From contig JANQLW010000078.1 of NCBI GenBank assembly GCA_028280405.1, positions 1 to 64,000 of the forward strand: a stretch of DNA of 64,000 nucleotides, in the 5' to 3' direction. Source of the stretch: Bacteroidales bacterium. Its GTDB lineage: Bacteria > Bacteroidota > Bacteroidia > Bacteroidales > GCA-2711565. Both the position numbers and the translations under genes were made by a program. Shown piece after piece: positions 1 to 9,031 of this stretch. Each line of letters starts with the position of its first letter. Position 1 is the stretch's first letter. The notes under the pieces were generated by a model, which saw only the letters and a program-made list of their open reading frames with translations, searched no databases and was not told where the DNA came from.

Positions 1-253
1 GTCAACTTAAGAGAAATTTTTATTTTTTCTGTGGTTTTCTGTGAGTTCTGTGCAGTAATTTTGATTGCTTATTCTCACACAGACTACACAGATTTTCACA
101 GACCATTCTTGTTTTTGTCTACATTTCTGTAGTTCTCTGCTTCTCTGAGAGAACTTCCGTTAAGGTTTTCTTACTTTTTTGACACGCTCTAAACTATTCT
201 GGGGAAAGTCTTTTGGTGGATAAAATACTGTTTGTATAGTCTCTTAAGTTGAC
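1..253. repeat. Palindromic intergenic element with 14-bp terminal inverted repeats
   Basis: The first 14 bases (gtcaacttaagaga) are the exact reverse complement of 240-253. Inside, about 29-103 is a looser inverted repeat built from tctgtg words: three on the left arm, and the complementary cacaga words on the right arm. A small hairpin, gttctct/agagaac, lies near 132-150. There is no ORF. The layout resembles a MITE or a REP-type mosaic, but the left flank is outside the window, so a target-site duplication cannot be tested. Confidence 0.5.
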
Positions 254-327
254 GCCTATGCGATTGCTATCGGGACTAATATTTCATTTAAATGGAATAT
301 ATAATATGATAAATATGAAATGGACAA

Positions 328-359
328 TAAAAAAGCCTCCGGCATAAACCAGAGGCTTT
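328..359 (-). terminator. Rho-independent terminator of tRNA-Cys
   Basis: On the minus strand an 8-bp stem (aaagcctc / gaggcttt, 332-339 with 352-359) is followed by a T-run. It begins six bases past the 3' end of tRNA-Cys. Confidence 0.8.
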
Positions 360-364
360 CCCTG

Positions 365-435
365 AGGTCTCGAGCGGATTCGAACCGCTGTACAAGGTTT
401 TGCAGACCTCTGCCTAACCGCTCGGCCACGAGACC
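365..435 (-). tRNA. tRNA-Cys (GCA)
   Basis: This is a full cloverleaf on the minus strand. The acceptor strands are ggtctcg (429-435) and cgagacc (complement of 366-372), with a U discriminator as expected for tRNA-Cys. The anticodon loop has GCA and the T-loop is TTCGAAT. The 3' CCA is not encoded. A promoter lies just upstream and a terminator just downstream, so it is probably a single-gene transcript. Confidence 0.95.
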
Positions 436-451
436 ATTATGAATTGGACGG

Positions 452-484
452 CAAAGATAATTATTTTTATAAAAATAATGCAAA
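452..484 (-). promoter_or_regulatory. Promoter of tRNA-Cys
   Basis: The minus strand has TATCTTTG (452-459), a perfect Bacteroidota -7 box, with TTTG (481-484) 21 bases upstream as a -33 candidate. The tRNA 5' end lies 16 bases downstream of the -7 box. Confidence 0.65.
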
Positions 485-564
485 TTAAATAATAAAAGTA
501 CGGATAAAAAGGCAATCACATATCGACTACACTTTGTTTCACTCGATGACCTAGGTACCTAAGT

Positions 565-2289
565 TTATCGAAGGGACTTCCTCATCTTTTTCGCCCAGCT
601 ATCCCTCAACGCAACCGTCCTATTAAACACAAGCTTCTCAGCACTCGAATCTTTATCTACACAGAAATAACCTGTACGCTCAAACTGTACTTTATCCATT
701 GGCTGGGCATCTTTCATTGATGGTTCAACGAAGGCTGTAATAGTTTTCAATGAATCCGGATTCAGATTATCTTTAAAGTTGCCGTCTTTAGCCTGTTCGC
801 CGCCAGGCGAATCTGGATTTTCAGCAGTAAATAAACGATCGTATAAGCGGGTTTCGGCTTCAATGGCAGTAGAGCATTCTACCCAATGAATGGTTCCTTT
901 TACTTTACGGGTAACATTGCCCGATCCACTTTTGGTATTTTTATCGTAAGTACAATGTAATTCAATGATATTTCCAACTTCATCCTTGATCACCTCTTCA
1001 CATTTAATGAAGTAAGCATATTTCAAACGCACTTCACGACCGGGAGCCAGGCGGAAAAATTTCTTAGGAGCATCTTCCATAAAGTCGCTGCGCTCAATAT
1101 AGATTTCACGTCCGAAAGGAATGGTTCTCTTTTCAGAATTTTCATCTTCCGGATTCATGATGCCTTCGCAATCTTCTAATTGTCCTTCAGGATAATTGGT
1201 GATCACTACTTTCAATGGGTCAAGCACCGCCATCACACGATTGGCTTTTTTATTTAAATCTTCACGAACGGAATGTTCTAATAAAGCTACATCAATGATA
1301 TTATCTCTTTTGGCTACACCAATACGCTCAGCAAAATTACGAATCGATTCAGGGGTATAACCTCTACGGCGAAAACCACTGATAGTAGGCATACGTGGAT
1401 CATCCCATCCGTTTACATAATTGCCTTCCACTAATTCCAAAAGCTTACGCTTGCTCATTACGGTATAGGTAAGGTTTAAGCGGGCAAATTCAGTCTGCAG
1501 CGGACGGTATTCCGTATCTATGATTTGATCAAGGTACCAGTCATATAGTGGACGATGCACTTCAAACTCAAGTGTACAAACAGAATTGGTAATTCTTTCT
1601 ATATAATCAGATTGACCGTGGGCAAAATCGTACATTGGATAAATGCACCACTTATCTCCAGTACGATGATGATGGGCATGCTTGATACGATACATAGCCG
1701 GATCACGCAATTGCATATTCGGTGAATCCATGTCAATTTTTGCACGTAATACACGGGTACCATCTTCGAATTCGCCATTTTTCATGCGCATGAATAGATC
1801 CAGATTTTCCTCTATCGAACGATTACGGTAAGGACTTTCATCACCCGGTTTGGATGGGGTGCCACGTTGTGCACTGATCTCCTCAGCAGACTGATCATCA
1901 ACATAAGCTTTTCCTTCCTTGATTAATTTTACTGCCCATTCAAAAAGTTGGTCGAAATAATCGGAAGCATAATATAAACGATTGCCCCAGTCGAAACCCA
2001 ACCATTTAATATCCTCTTGGATAGATTCCACATATTCCACATCTTCTTTCACAGGATTTGTATCATCAAAACGAAGATTACAAAGTCCGTTGAATTTTTC
2101 AGCCAATCCGAAATTCAGACAAATGGATTTGGCATGGCCAATATGTAAGTAACCATTGGGTTCAGGAGGGAAACGGGTATGCACACGACCTCCATGCTTT
2201 CCTTCTTTGATTTCTTTATCGATGATTTGTTCAATAAAATTCAATGAGCTTTTTTTAACTCCATCTTCTCCTGCTGAGCTGTTATTCAT
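565..2289 (-). CDS. glnS: Glutaminyl-tRNA synthetase
   Basis: Charges tRNA-Gln with glutamine (class I synthetase, cytoplasm). The HIGH signature appears as HIGH in [12 protein letters not shown] (about residues 41-52) and the KMSKS equivalent as MSKRK (about 278), followed by the C-terminal beta-barrel region typical of GlnRS. With the start used here it is 574 aa, close to the usual 550-580. The reading frame is open further, to a TTG at 2340, but a consensus promoter with its -7 box at 2310-2317 places the transcript start downstream of that TTG, so the ATG at 2287-2289 is preferred. It is a free-standing gene downstream of the fructosamine-kinase-like gene, from which a strong palindrome separates it. 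Confidence 0.95.
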   Translation of the reverse strand: MNNSSAGEDGVKKSSLNFIEQIIDKEIKEGKHGGRVHTRFPPEPNGYLHIGHAKSICLNFGLAEKFNGLCNLRFDDTNPVKEDVEYVESIQEDIKWLGFDWGNRLYYASDYFDQLFEWAVKLIKEGKAYVDDQSAEEISAQRGTPSKPGDESPYRNRSIEENLDLFMRMKNGEFEDGTRVLRAKIDMDSPNMQLRDPAMYRIKHAHHHRTGDKWCIYPMYDFAHGQSDYIERITNSVCTLEFEVHRPLYDWYLDQIIDTEYRPLQTEFARLNLTYTVMSKRKLLELVEGNYVNGWDDPRMPTISGFRRRGYTPESIRNFAERIGVAKRDNIIDVALLEHSVREDLNKKANRVMAVLDPLKVVITNYPEGQLEDCEGIMNPEDENSEKRTIPFGREIYIERSDFMEDAPKKFFRLAPGREVRLKYAYFIKCEEVIKDEVGNIIELHCTYDKNTKSGSGNVTRKVKGTIHWVECSTAIEAETRLYDRLFTAENPDSPGGEQAKDGNFKDNLNPDSLKTITAFVEPSMKDAQPMDKVQFERTGYFCVDKDSSAEKLVFNRTVALRDSWAKKMRKSLR

Positions 2290-2309
2290 GGTATTCGTTT
2301 TAAAGTGTG

Positions 2310-2340
2310 CAAAATTAGTACTTAATCTGTTTTTATCCAA
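2310..2340 (-). promoter_or_regulatory. Promoter of glnS (decides its start)
   Basis: The minus strand reads TTGG (2337-2340), 19 bases, then TAATTTTG (2310-2317), a near-perfect Bacteroidota -33/-7 pair. The expected transcript start is near 2303, so the upstream TTG codon at 2338-2340 is outside the mRNA. Confidence 0.75.
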
Positions 2341-2375
2341 TATTATTAATTATCTCATCAGTCGAATGATAATAA

Positions 2376-2412
2376 ATCCCGTCATGCTGAAACAAGTTCA
2401 GCATGACGGGAT
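2376..2412. repeat. 16-bp perfect palindrome (REP-like hairpin)
   Basis: Arms 2376-2391 and 2397-2412 are perfectly complementary around a 5-base loop (acaag). The core, gtcatgctgaa / ttcagcatgac, is a widely dispersed intergenic palindrome that I recognise from many bacterial genomes. It lies 32 bases past the stop of the kinase-like gene and upstream of the glnS promoter, so it may also end kinase transcription. It has no clear T-run. Confidence 0.7.
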
Positions 2413-2444
2413 CTAATCTTGTTCTGGAGGATTGGATCTACGAG

Positions 2445-3323
2445 CTAAAACCGATTAAGTATCCCCTCTACCTGGTGTACATAGCCTCCCCCAAACAAAT
2501 TCACATGAACCAAAAGAGGGTAGAGGTTACAAATTTCAACTCTTTGCTCCCATCCCTTTTCCAGTGGATATTCTTCATGATAGGCTTCGTACATGAGATC
2601 ACTAAAGCCTCCAAAAAGCTTTGTCATGGCGAGATCCATTTCCCGGTGGCCATAGTAAACTGCCGGATCAATTAAACATGCTTCTCCCCTGTTTCCGACC
2701 ATATAATTTCCGCTCCATAAATCACCATGTAACAATGAAGAAGGTTCTTCGGGCATAATTTCACCCAAGCGATTAAAAAGACGGTCAGCAGCCTTTAAAA
2801 GGCTTGAGTCAACCATACTATAATCACGAGCAATCTTCAGCATATAACTGATTCTTTCCTCGATAAAAAAATCAATCCAGTTATCCTTTTTAGCATTACT
2901 TTGAGACAGGGAACCAATATAATTATCTTCATCCAGACCGAAATATTCAGCAGTGCATTGGTGTAGCTTTGCAAGTCCAGTTCCAAGGTTTTCCCAAAAT
3001 CCAATTTCTTTAGCTGCACTTTCCAGATATTCCAATATCAGGAATGAATGTGGCCCGGCTTCATCGGCCAAAACAACCTCAGGAATTTTCAGGGTATTTG
3101 ATTCAGCTAGAAGTTGTAATCCCCTTGCCTCTTTTTCAAACATGGCCGGATACCGGGAAGCAGAATTCCATTTTACAAAGAAACTTCCATGGCTGGTTTC
3201 AAGCCTGGCTGCTGAATTAATATCACCTCCACCTAAAGGTACAGAAGTAAAAATCCTAAGTTCATTACTATATTTTGAACTTAGGATTTTATGTATTTTA
3301 TGTTGGATATGTTCAGGGATCAT
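2445..3323 (-). CDS. Fructosamine kinase family protein
   Basis: The FN3K-type small-molecule kinase fold phosphorylates sugar adducts on amines (fructosamine/ribulosamine), a deglycation repair role in characterised members. Visible motifs are a glycine-rich start (PLGGGDINSA, about 29-38), the catalytic loop HGDLWSGN (about residue 198) and the metal-binding segment DPAVYYGHREMDLAM. The length of 292 aa is normal for the family. The start ATG is the first in the frame and the N-terminus aligns with family members. It is transcribed alone on the minus strand and nothing nearby indicates its substrate. A general aminoglycoside-phosphotransferase-like kinase is the alternative, but the YGHREMD segment favours FN3K. 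Confidence 0.85.
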   Translation of the reverse strand: MIPEHIQHKIHKILSSKYSNELRIFTSVPLGGGDINSAARLETSHGSFFVKWNSASRYPAMFEKEARGLQLLAESNTLKIPEVVLADEAGPHSFLILEYLESAAKEIGFWENLGTGLAKLHQCTAEYFGLDEDNYIGSLSQSNAKKDNWIDFFIEERISYMLKIARDYSMVDSSLLKAADRLFNRLGEIMPEEPSSLLHGDLWSGNYMVGNRGEACLIDPAVYYGHREMDLAMTKLFGGFSDLMYEAYHEEYPLEKGWEQRVEICNLYPLLVHVNLFGGGYVHQVEGILNRF

Positions 3324-3378
3324 CGGTACAATTTTTCTATAAAAATAGAATTAATTCACCGAAATAAAGAGGATGTTT

Positions 3379-3810
3379 TTAGATCATAAACAGATTGGTA
3401 TTAAATCTTGCTTTTAAAAAACGGTCCAGTACAATCAGTGAAGTAATTGCAATTACACTGATTACAAGCAGTGGCGGTACATTTATTGACCCTAATAGTT
3501 CTTTCACTCTATCCATCATATTGAATGATATTCCCTCGGTGATGATGTTTTCTCCAAAGCCTTTAAACATATTATCAATAAAGCTAAAATCACTAAAGAA
3601 TAGAATACTGGCGGCAGCAACTAAACTGGCTCCGATTAAAATCCAGTATTTTGTTCCTATTACCGGGCTGTCGTCAATTACTGTTTGTGCAGATTCCTGT
3701 TGAATCTGCTGCATAATATTGTTCGTGAATTGACCGGATGGTGAATCAAGCGAACTTCGCTTCATCATCGAACTGATAAATTCATCCTTTAGTTCATTTT
3801 TGTTTCCCAT
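3379..3810 (-). CDS. Two-helix membrane protein, possible partner of the ECF sigma factor
   Basis: I do not recognise a named family. The 143-aa protein has a charged N-terminal cytoplasmic segment (about 1-50), a membrane helix (about 53-73), a short loop and a second helix (about 113-131). It starts 15 bases after the stop of the upstream sigma factor gene and is surely co-transcribed with it. In this position Bacteroidota genomes often encode an anti-sigma factor or another membrane regulator. The N-terminal segment contains no zinc-binding HxxxCxxC, so it is not a classical ZAS anti-sigma factor. Its role as a regulator is inferred from position only. Confidence 0.7.
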   Translation of the reverse strand: MGNKNELKDEFISSMMKRSSLDSPSGQFTNNIMQQIQQESAQTVIDDSPVIGTKYWILIGASLVAAASILFFSDFSFIDNMFKGFGENIITEGISFNMMDRVKELLGSINVPPLLVISVIAITSLIVLDRFLKARFNTNLFMI

Positions 3811-3825
3811 TTCAACCTCCTTGTG

Positions 3826-4401
3826 CTATATTCTTTCTCCAACACGGAGTTTCATTAATTCTTCGATTGTTTGATATAATTTTTTTCTAATACGGTGCAA
3901 TTTAACTTTTACATTTGAAGCTGATAATTCAGTTACTTCACTGATCTCGTCGATGCTCATTTCCTTCAGATAAAACATTGTTAGCAATAAACTATCATCC
4001 TCCGGAATTTTTTTCATAGCAGCTTCAAAATAACGTTTCTTGTCATCCAAAGTGAAATCTTCAAGTTCTTCAACAATTTCATCAAAAGTAAAGTTTTCTA
4101 CAACATGATCGTCAATTGCAGCCACTTCCATTTTCTTTTTTCTGGTTTTTGAGATGGCGGTATTAAAAGCAATCCGGTATAACCAGGTTGAGAACTTGGA
4201 TTCCCTTTTGAATTTTTGCAACGACTGAAAAGCTTTCAGAAAAACATCCTGCGAAATTTCTTCGGCATCTTCCCTGCTTTTCAGGATTCGATTTACGATG
4301 GTAAATACCATGTCTTTATAGCGATTTACCAGAATGGCATAGGATTGTGAATCACCGGCCAAAACCTTATCGATATAGTATAAATCCTTTTGTTGCATCA
4401 T
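3826..4401 (-). CDS. RNA polymerase sigma factor, ECF (sigma-70) family
   Basis: Region 2 is evident at about residues 20-90: it has the NRYKDMVF start, the DAEEISQDVFLKAF core-binding segment, and the FKRESKFSTWLYRIAFN -10-recognition part. Region 4 (about 125-185) carries a helix-turn-helix, MSIDEISEVTELSASNVKVK. Its 191 aa fit the ECF group. The two Met codons at the start are adjacent, and I used the first. The downstream membrane protein, 15 bases away, is likely its regulator. No self-type promoter was recognised upstream. Confidence 0.93.
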   Translation of the reverse strand: MMQQKDLYYIDKVLAGDSQSYAILVNRYKDMVFTIVNRILKSREDAEEISQDVFLKAFQSLQKFKRESKFSTWLYRIAFNTAISKTRKKKMEVAAIDDHVVENFTFDEIVEELEDFTLDDKKRYFEAAMKKIPEDDSLLLTMFYLKEMSIDEISEVTELSASNVKVKLHRIRKKLYQTIEELMKLRVGERI

Positions 4402-4582
4402 TCATTGTATTAGACTCTAAAATGGGTTACAGGTTACAATATTATGCTACAAAGAATGTTTTGGCAATTGGAAATCGGTGAATGCCGACTATGAATCGGT
4501 GGAATATGAATTATAGATTATAAATTATGAATGATGGATTAAGGTTGATAATTTTAGATTCTTTATTATTCGAAAAAAATTT

Positions 4583-4590
4583 TAAATTTG
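4583..4590 (+). promoter_or_regulatory. -7 box of tRNA-Ala
   Basis: TAAATTTG matches TAnnTTTG and ends 13 bases before the tRNA 5' end. I found no good -33 TTTG at the usual distance. Confidence 0.5.
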
Positions 4591-4603
4591 CATCTGATCT
4601 TTG

Positions 4604-4677
4604 GGGGCATTAGCTCAGTTGGCTAGAGCGTTTGACTGGCAGTCAAAAGGTCAGCGGTTCGACTCCGCTATGCTCCA
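4604..4677 (+). tRNA. tRNA-Ala (GGC)
   Basis: Complete cloverleaf. Acceptor strands ggggcat and atgctcc contain the G3:U70 pair that is the alanine identity element. The anticodon loop ctggcag gives GGC, the T-loop is TTCGACT, and the discriminator is A. A terminator follows 38 bases later. Confidence 0.95.
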
Positions 4678-4715
4678 CTCTCGTTCTACTAAACTTAAGC
4701 AAAGTAGAAAAAATC

Positions 4716-4750
4716 AACCTGACAGGTTCAAGAACCTGTCAGGTTTTTTT
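4716..4750 (+). terminator. Rho-independent terminator after tRNA-Ala
   Basis: Perfect 13-bp arms (4716-4728 and 4733-4745) with a 4-base loop run straight into a T-tract. The palindrome aacctgacaggtt is also a common dispersed repeat in Bacteroidota intergenic DNA. Confidence 0.85.
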
Positions 4751-4771
4751 ATTTGACTTATCTGAAAACCC

Positions 4772-4779
4772 TACCTTTG
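4772..4779 (+). promoter_or_regulatory. -7 box of thpR
   Basis: TACCTTTG matches TAnnTTTG, 27 bases before the ATG used for thpR. It excludes the TTG at 4753, which would be upstream of the transcript start. A TTTG at 4752-4755 is a possible -33 element but is only 16 bases away. Confidence 0.55.
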
Positions 4780-4806
4780 TTTTATAATTCTGATTATTAT
4801 TCCAAA

Positions 4807-5370
4807 ATGAGCAATACCAAGCGACTGTTTGCAGCTATAAAAATCCAACCCGATTCTAATTTCCTGGAATTATTCGAAAATATAAAACTCAATCTGAAGC
4901 ATGAAAAAATCAAATGGGTAGAAACACATAACTTACATTTGACTTTAAAGTTTTTCGGAGAAACCACTGCTGACAAAATACTGGAAATTTCCAATGCTAT
5001 TGAAAGTGCTGTTTCAGATACTGAAACTTTTTTATTTGATGTGGAAAAAACAGGAATTTTTGGAAGTAAATATCAACCCAAAGTAATTTGGGCAGGAATC
5101 CCCAATGCTGAACCTATTATTCAATTGGAAAATTCAATTTTTAAACAAGTGGAAAAAATTGGAATTTATAAAGACAGGCAGAATTTTGTACCTCACCTTA
5201 CCTTAGGCAGAATCAAATTCTTAAACGATAAAAACCTCTTTCAGGAAATAATAAGTGATTTTAAGGAAGAATATTTTCAGGAAGTAAAAGTTGATTCTAT
5301 TTATCTTTTCGAAAGCATCCTAAAAAAAACCGGCCCTAAATATAATGTCACGAAAGAATTTAAACTCTAA
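4807..5370 (+). CDS. thpR: RNA 2',3'-cyclic phosphodiesterase (2H family, LigT-like)
   Basis: Hydrolyses 2',3'-cyclic phosphate ends of RNA to 2'-phosphate in characterised homologues. Both HxTx motifs of the 2H phosphoesterase fold are present: HLTL near residue 43 (before KFFGET) and HLTL near 132 (in VPHLTLGR). The N-terminal strand RLFAAIKI is typical. At 187 aa it is a normal length. I chose the ATG at 4807 because the -7 box TACCTTTG at 4772-4779 lies after the earlier TTG. The gene stands alone, convergent with the DUF6249 gene. Confidence 0.9.
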   Translation: MSNTKRLFAAIKIQPDSNFLELFENIKLNLKHEKIKWVETHNLHLTLKFFGETTADKILEISNAIESAVSDTETFLFDVEKTGIFGSKYQPKVIWAGIPNAEPIIQLENSIFKQVEKIGIYKDRQNFVPHLTLGRIKFLNDKNLFQEIISDFKEEYFQEVKVDSIYLFESILKKTGPKYNVTKEFKL

Positions 5371-5420
5371 ATCCTATATCGGAAATTTTTTTCTTATATC
5401 GCTCAATCTTTTTTTGACAC

Positions 5421-5450
5421 AAAAAAAGGGAATGAACATTCATCCCCCTT
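5421..5450 (-). terminator. Terminator of the DUF6249 gene
   Basis: On the minus strand an imperfect stem (aaggg..gatgaa pairing with ttcattccctt, one bulged base) is followed by a seven-base T-run. It is about 25 bases past the stop codon. Confidence 0.6.
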
Positions 5451-5473
5451 CTCAATAATCCTGTAATCCTACA

Positions 5474-5812
5474 TTACTTTTCTTTGGATTCTTCTTTCTT
5501 TTCAAGGAAATAGTTAATAATTAAGCCTAATCCTCCGAATAAGAAAATCATTGAAAAATAGGCTACTTCTTCTTCCATATAGGCGTGTGTCTCTAAGATA
5601 TTACCTAATAGGATTCCGACAGCTACACCTACTAACAGCATCCCAAATTTTAGGGTTACCGAGTTATTCTTTTTTGTGATAAAGAACGAGGCATCTACTC
5701 CTTTTTCCAATAATGCCATTCTTTCTTTTCTTCTTACGCCCAGATACACAATTGCGAAAACAAAACTGAAGATTATTGTGAGTATCAGAACGGGTGCTAT
5801 TGCTTCATCCAT
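5474..5812 (-). CDS. DUF6249-type small membrane protein
   Basis: A 112-aa protein of unknown function. It has an N-terminal membrane helix (about 5-24), the conserved cytoplasmic segment RRKERMALLEKG, then two further hydrophobic segments (about 50-70 and 78-95) and a Lys/Glu-rich tail. This arrangement matches the DUF6249 family common in Bacteroidota, sometimes found near sigma factors. The frame extends 16 codons upstream, but the methionine at 5810-5812 gives the usual family N-terminus (MDEAIAPVL). It is convergent with thpR. Confidence 0.75.
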   Translation of the reverse strand: MDEAIAPVLILTIIFSFVFAIVYLGVRRKERMALLEKGVDASFFITKKNNSVTLKFGMLLVGVAVGILLGNILETHAYMEEEVAYFSMIFLFGGLGLIINYFLEKKEESKEK

Positions 5813-5987
5813 GATAAAAAAATTTAATTTAATAATAAGTTTTCTACCTTTATGACGCAAAGGTTTTGAACAGGTTACAAATTAACTAAAAATGAATAAT
5901 GTTTTTACCTGTTGCCTATAGCTTAAAGAATGAAGCAAAAGAAAAACTTAATATCATATTTTAACACATAAACTAAACGGATTCCAT

Positions 5988-5995
5988 TACATTTG
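5988..5995 (+). promoter_or_regulatory. -7 box upstream of the M6 protease gene
   Basis: TACATTTG fits TAnnTTTG, 37 bases before the ATG. No clear -33 partner was seen. Confidence 0.45.
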
Positions 5996-6032
5996 TTTAA
6001 AATATGAGTCATTAAACCAATTTATCAGTATT

Positions 6033-8984
6033 ATGAGGAAGTTGATAATCTTTGTCATAACAGGAATTTTATTTTGTACAATTAACCTTCAGGCTGCTTA
6101 CCTGAAAAACATTCCTATGACAATAACCCAACCCGACGGGACAAGCATACAATGCTTTGCCAGTGGAGATGAATTTCATAATTGGATTCACACAAAAGAT
6201 AATTATACAATTATTAAAAGTCAGAAAGATGGCTATTACTATTATGCAACTAAAGAAGGAGGAAAGATTGTTCCTTCAAAATATAAAGTGGAAAATGCCC
6301 CTTTTAAATCTACAGAAATTAAACCGGGTGTTAATTTAAGTGCCGCAGAAATTAAGAAGAAAAGAAGAAAAAAGCTTGCGAATATTCCTTTCAAGACTAC
6401 CAGCTTAAAGCATGATATCACTACCATCAATATGAATCAGCTTTGTATTTATATTCGGTTTAATGATGATGATGAATTCTCTAAAGACACTGCTATATAT
6501 TACGATTGGTTAAATGATGAAACTCCAGGTGTTTCTTCGTTATATAATTATTATGATATAGTTTCTTATAATCACGTGTTTATTAAATCTCATTTTTTCC
6601 CCAGATCTACAACTTCTCAAGTAATTTCTTATAAGGACAAAGAGAATCGAAGATTTTTTGAACCGTATAATGAAACAACAAATTCCGATGGATATGATCC
6701 GGATGAAACGGATCGTTCCAACCCGAAGCATCCCTATAAACGTGAATGGGATTTACTGAACAGGGCCATAGATTCCATTAAAAAATGGTATCCTACATTT
6801 CCTTCAAATATTAACCTGGATCATGATAATGATGGCAAAATTGATAATATCATATTTTTCATTAAAGGCAGTACAGGCGCATGGAATGATTTGTTATGGC
6901 CGCATAACTTTGCTATTTACGATCGAACAATAGAATTATACGGGAAAGAAGTATTTAATTATAATTTCCAGATAGAAAATTCTACCGATAACAGAGGGGT
7001 AGGAGTCTTATGCCATGAGATGGGACATGCTTTAGGCTATCCTGATTATTACCATTATGAAGATGAAGGTATCGAATACGAGCCGGTTGGCATATGGGAT
7101 TTAATGGCTACAACACCCAGCACTCCTCAGGGGATGAGTGCTTACAGCAAATATAAATATGGCAAATGGATTACAGAAATTCCTGAAATCACTACAGCCG
7201 GAACTTATACAATTTATCCTATTGATACAGTTGCTACAGATACAAAAAAGAACTGTTATAAAATAGCCTCTCCCTATTCCGATTCTGAGTTTTTTGTAGT
7301 TGAATACAGAAAAAAACAAGGAATTTATGAAATTGGACTACCAGGAGAAGGCTTGCTAATCTATCGTATTAACAGTGATGTGGAATCTGATGGAAATGCA
7401 CAAGGGCCTCCGGATGAACTATATGTGATTCGTCCGGGTGGAGCTTTAAATGTAAATGGACAAATAAATGACGCTGCTCTTTCTGAAAATGAAAACAGAA
7501 CAGAAGTAGATAATTTTACATCTCATGTTTTCCTTAGTGACGGAAATCCGGCAGGGCTTTATATTTCTGAAGTATCTACCTTAGGAAAAACCATGACCTT
7601 TAAAGTGGATTTCAATCCTGATGGCCTGTATGCAGATTTCAGTGCAAATGATACTGAGATTTATGCAAGGAAGTCAGTAACTTTTACAGACAAATCAAAA
7701 GGAAATCCGGATAGTTGGGAATGGACATTTGAAGGAGGGAAACCATTTTCTTTTAGCGGCCAAAATCCACCGGAAATTAAATATGATACAATTGGGGCCT
7801 ACGATGTTACTTTCACGGTGAAAGAAGGAGAAAAAACAATTACAAAAACCCTTAAGGATTATATAAAAGTTGAAGAGCTTCCTGGTGCCGTACCTCCTGA
7901 AAATTTAAGTAGTACTACTAATGGGCTTAATGTGACTTTGAATTGGGATGCACCACCGGATATTATACAGGAGTTTACTTTAAGGTGGGATGATACAAAT
8001 CTGCATAATGCTATTGGAAATGGTGAAAGTTCAGGTAAATTTGAAGCACTTAGCCATTGGGAGCCAGAGGACCTTACTCCTTATGATGAGATGTATATCT
8101 CGGCACTTACATTTTATGCCAATAGTTCCACGCCTGCTACAGCTAACAACTTTACACTAAAGCTTTATGCAGGAGATACCCTAGGCACTGCTGTAATAGA
8201 TGAAGCTATAGCGGCTTCAAATATAACGCTTAACAAGCTAAATACAATTGAACTTTCAGCTCCTCATCAAATAGATGCAAGTAAGCACCTTTGGTTCGGA
8301 TTTGAGAATGACAGTGATATACTGGATATGGGTTACCCTTTTGGTGTAGATAATGGTCCTGCAATAACCGGAAAAGGAGATGTGCTTAAAAGTGGGACAA
8401 ATATTTCTAATTTATCTGAAATAAATGATGAGCTGGATTTCAACTGGATTTTGTTTGCAACAGTAAAAAGCAAGTTAGCTGATTCAAAATCCAAAGAAAA
8501 AACATACGTATTAAAAACGGGTTCAAAATTAAAATCAGCCAGTGGTTATAATGTTTATCGGGATGATGAGAAATTGAATACTTCGGTAATTACTGAAACA
8601 ACTTATACAGATAATAACCTTGCAATTGGAACTTATGATTATTATGTCACTGCAATCTATAATGCAGGAGAATCTTTACCAAGCAATGTGATTTCTGTTG
8701 AGGTTGATGATAATGTTAGCATTCCAACTGAAGAATTGAGAGAAATTAAAATTTATCCTAACCCTGTTAAAGAAAAACTTGTGTTACAATTAGAAAAATA
8801 TACCAATGAAGAAGTGAAGCTTCAAATTTTTGATCAGAATGGAAAAGAAGTTTTTGTTAAAGAATTAAATCCTCAATCTGACAGAATAGAAATTGGAGTT
8901 AGTAATTTTTCAGATGGTGCATATTCACTACTACTTTGGGGAAAAGAAGAAATCTATAAAGGGAAGTTCATTGTACTTAAATAA
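6033..8984 (+). CDS. Secreted M6-family metalloprotease with PKD, fibronectin III and T9SS sorting tail
   Basis: A 983-aa zinc protease. Order: signal peptide (1-21, ending LQA), a propeptide-like N-terminal region (about 22-120), the M6 catalytic domain with zinc motif HEMGHALGYPD (H328, E329, H332, D338) and the downstream met-turn region GIWDLMA, a PKD domain (about 535-612, WEWTFEGG), fibronectin III-like sequence interrupted by a beta-rich insert (about 625-890), and a type A T9SS C-terminal sorting domain beginning IKIYPNPVKE (about 903-983). It is therefore expected to be exported by Sec, carried across the outer membrane by T9SS and anchored or released. A hairpin lies just past the stop. 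Confidence 0.93.
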   Translation: MRKLIIFVITGILFCTINLQAAYLKNIPMTITQPDGTSIQCFASGDEFHNWIHTKDNYTIIKSQKDGYYYYATKEGGKIVPSKYKVENAPFKSTEIKPGVNLSAAEIKKKRRKKLANIPFKTTSLKHDITTINMNQLCIYIRFNDDDEFSKDTAIYYDWLNDETPGVSSLYNYYDIVSYNHVFIKSHFFPRSTTSQVISYKDKENRRFFEPYNETTNSDGYDPDETDRSNPKHPYKREWDLLNRAIDSIKKWYPTFPSNINLDHDNDGKIDNIIFFIKGSTGAWNDLLWPHNFAIYDRTIELYGKEVFNYNFQIENSTDNRGVGVLCHEMGHALGYPDYYHYEDEGIEYEPVGIWDLMATTPSTPQGMSAYSKYKYGKWITEIPEITTAGTYTIYPIDTVATDTKKNCYKIASPYSDSEFFVVEYRKKQGIYEIGLPGEGLLIYRINSDVESDGNAQGPPDELYVIRPGGALNVNGQINDAALSENENRTEVDNFTSHVFLSDGNPAGLYISEVSTLGKTMTFKVDFNPDGLYADFSANDTEIYARKSVTFTDKSKGNPDSWEWTFEGGKPFSFSGQNPPEIKYDTIGAYDVTFTVKEGEKTITKTLKDYIKVEELPGAVPPENLSSTTNGLNVTLNWDAPPDIIQEFTLRWDDTNLHNAIGNGESSGKFEALSHWEPEDLTPYDEMYISALTFYANSSTPATANNFTLKLYAGDTLGTAVIDEAIAASNITLNKLNTIELSAPHQIDASKHLWFGFENDSDILDMGYPFGVDNGPAITGKGDVLKSGTNISNLSEINDELDFNWILFATVKSKLADSKSKEKTYVLKTGSKLKSASGYNVYRDDEKLNTSVITETTYTDNNLAIGTYDYYVTAIYNAGESLPSNVISVEVDDNVSIPTEELREIKIYPNPVKEKLVLQLEKYTNEEVKLQIFDQNGKEVFVKELNPQSDRIEIGVSNFSDGAYSLLLWGKEEIYKGKFIVLK

Positions 8985-8994
8985 GTAAGGATAA

Positions 8995-9031
8995 GTGAAT
9001 TGGTAATTCTGACATAGCATTACCAATTCAC
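8995..9031. terminator. Bidirectional hairpin between convergent genes
   Basis: Perfect 13-bp arms (gtgaattggtaat at 8995-9007 and its complement at 9019-9031) flank an 11-base loop. The right arm contains the stop codon of the minus-strand gene. There is no strong T-run, so termination function is inferred from position. Confidence 0.6.

Noticed and set aside
2156-2675. Two plus-strand ORFs opposite glnS and the kinase-like gene
   Set aside because: Both run through the REP-like palindrome (giving KQVQHDG-type ends) and are antisense to well-supported genes.
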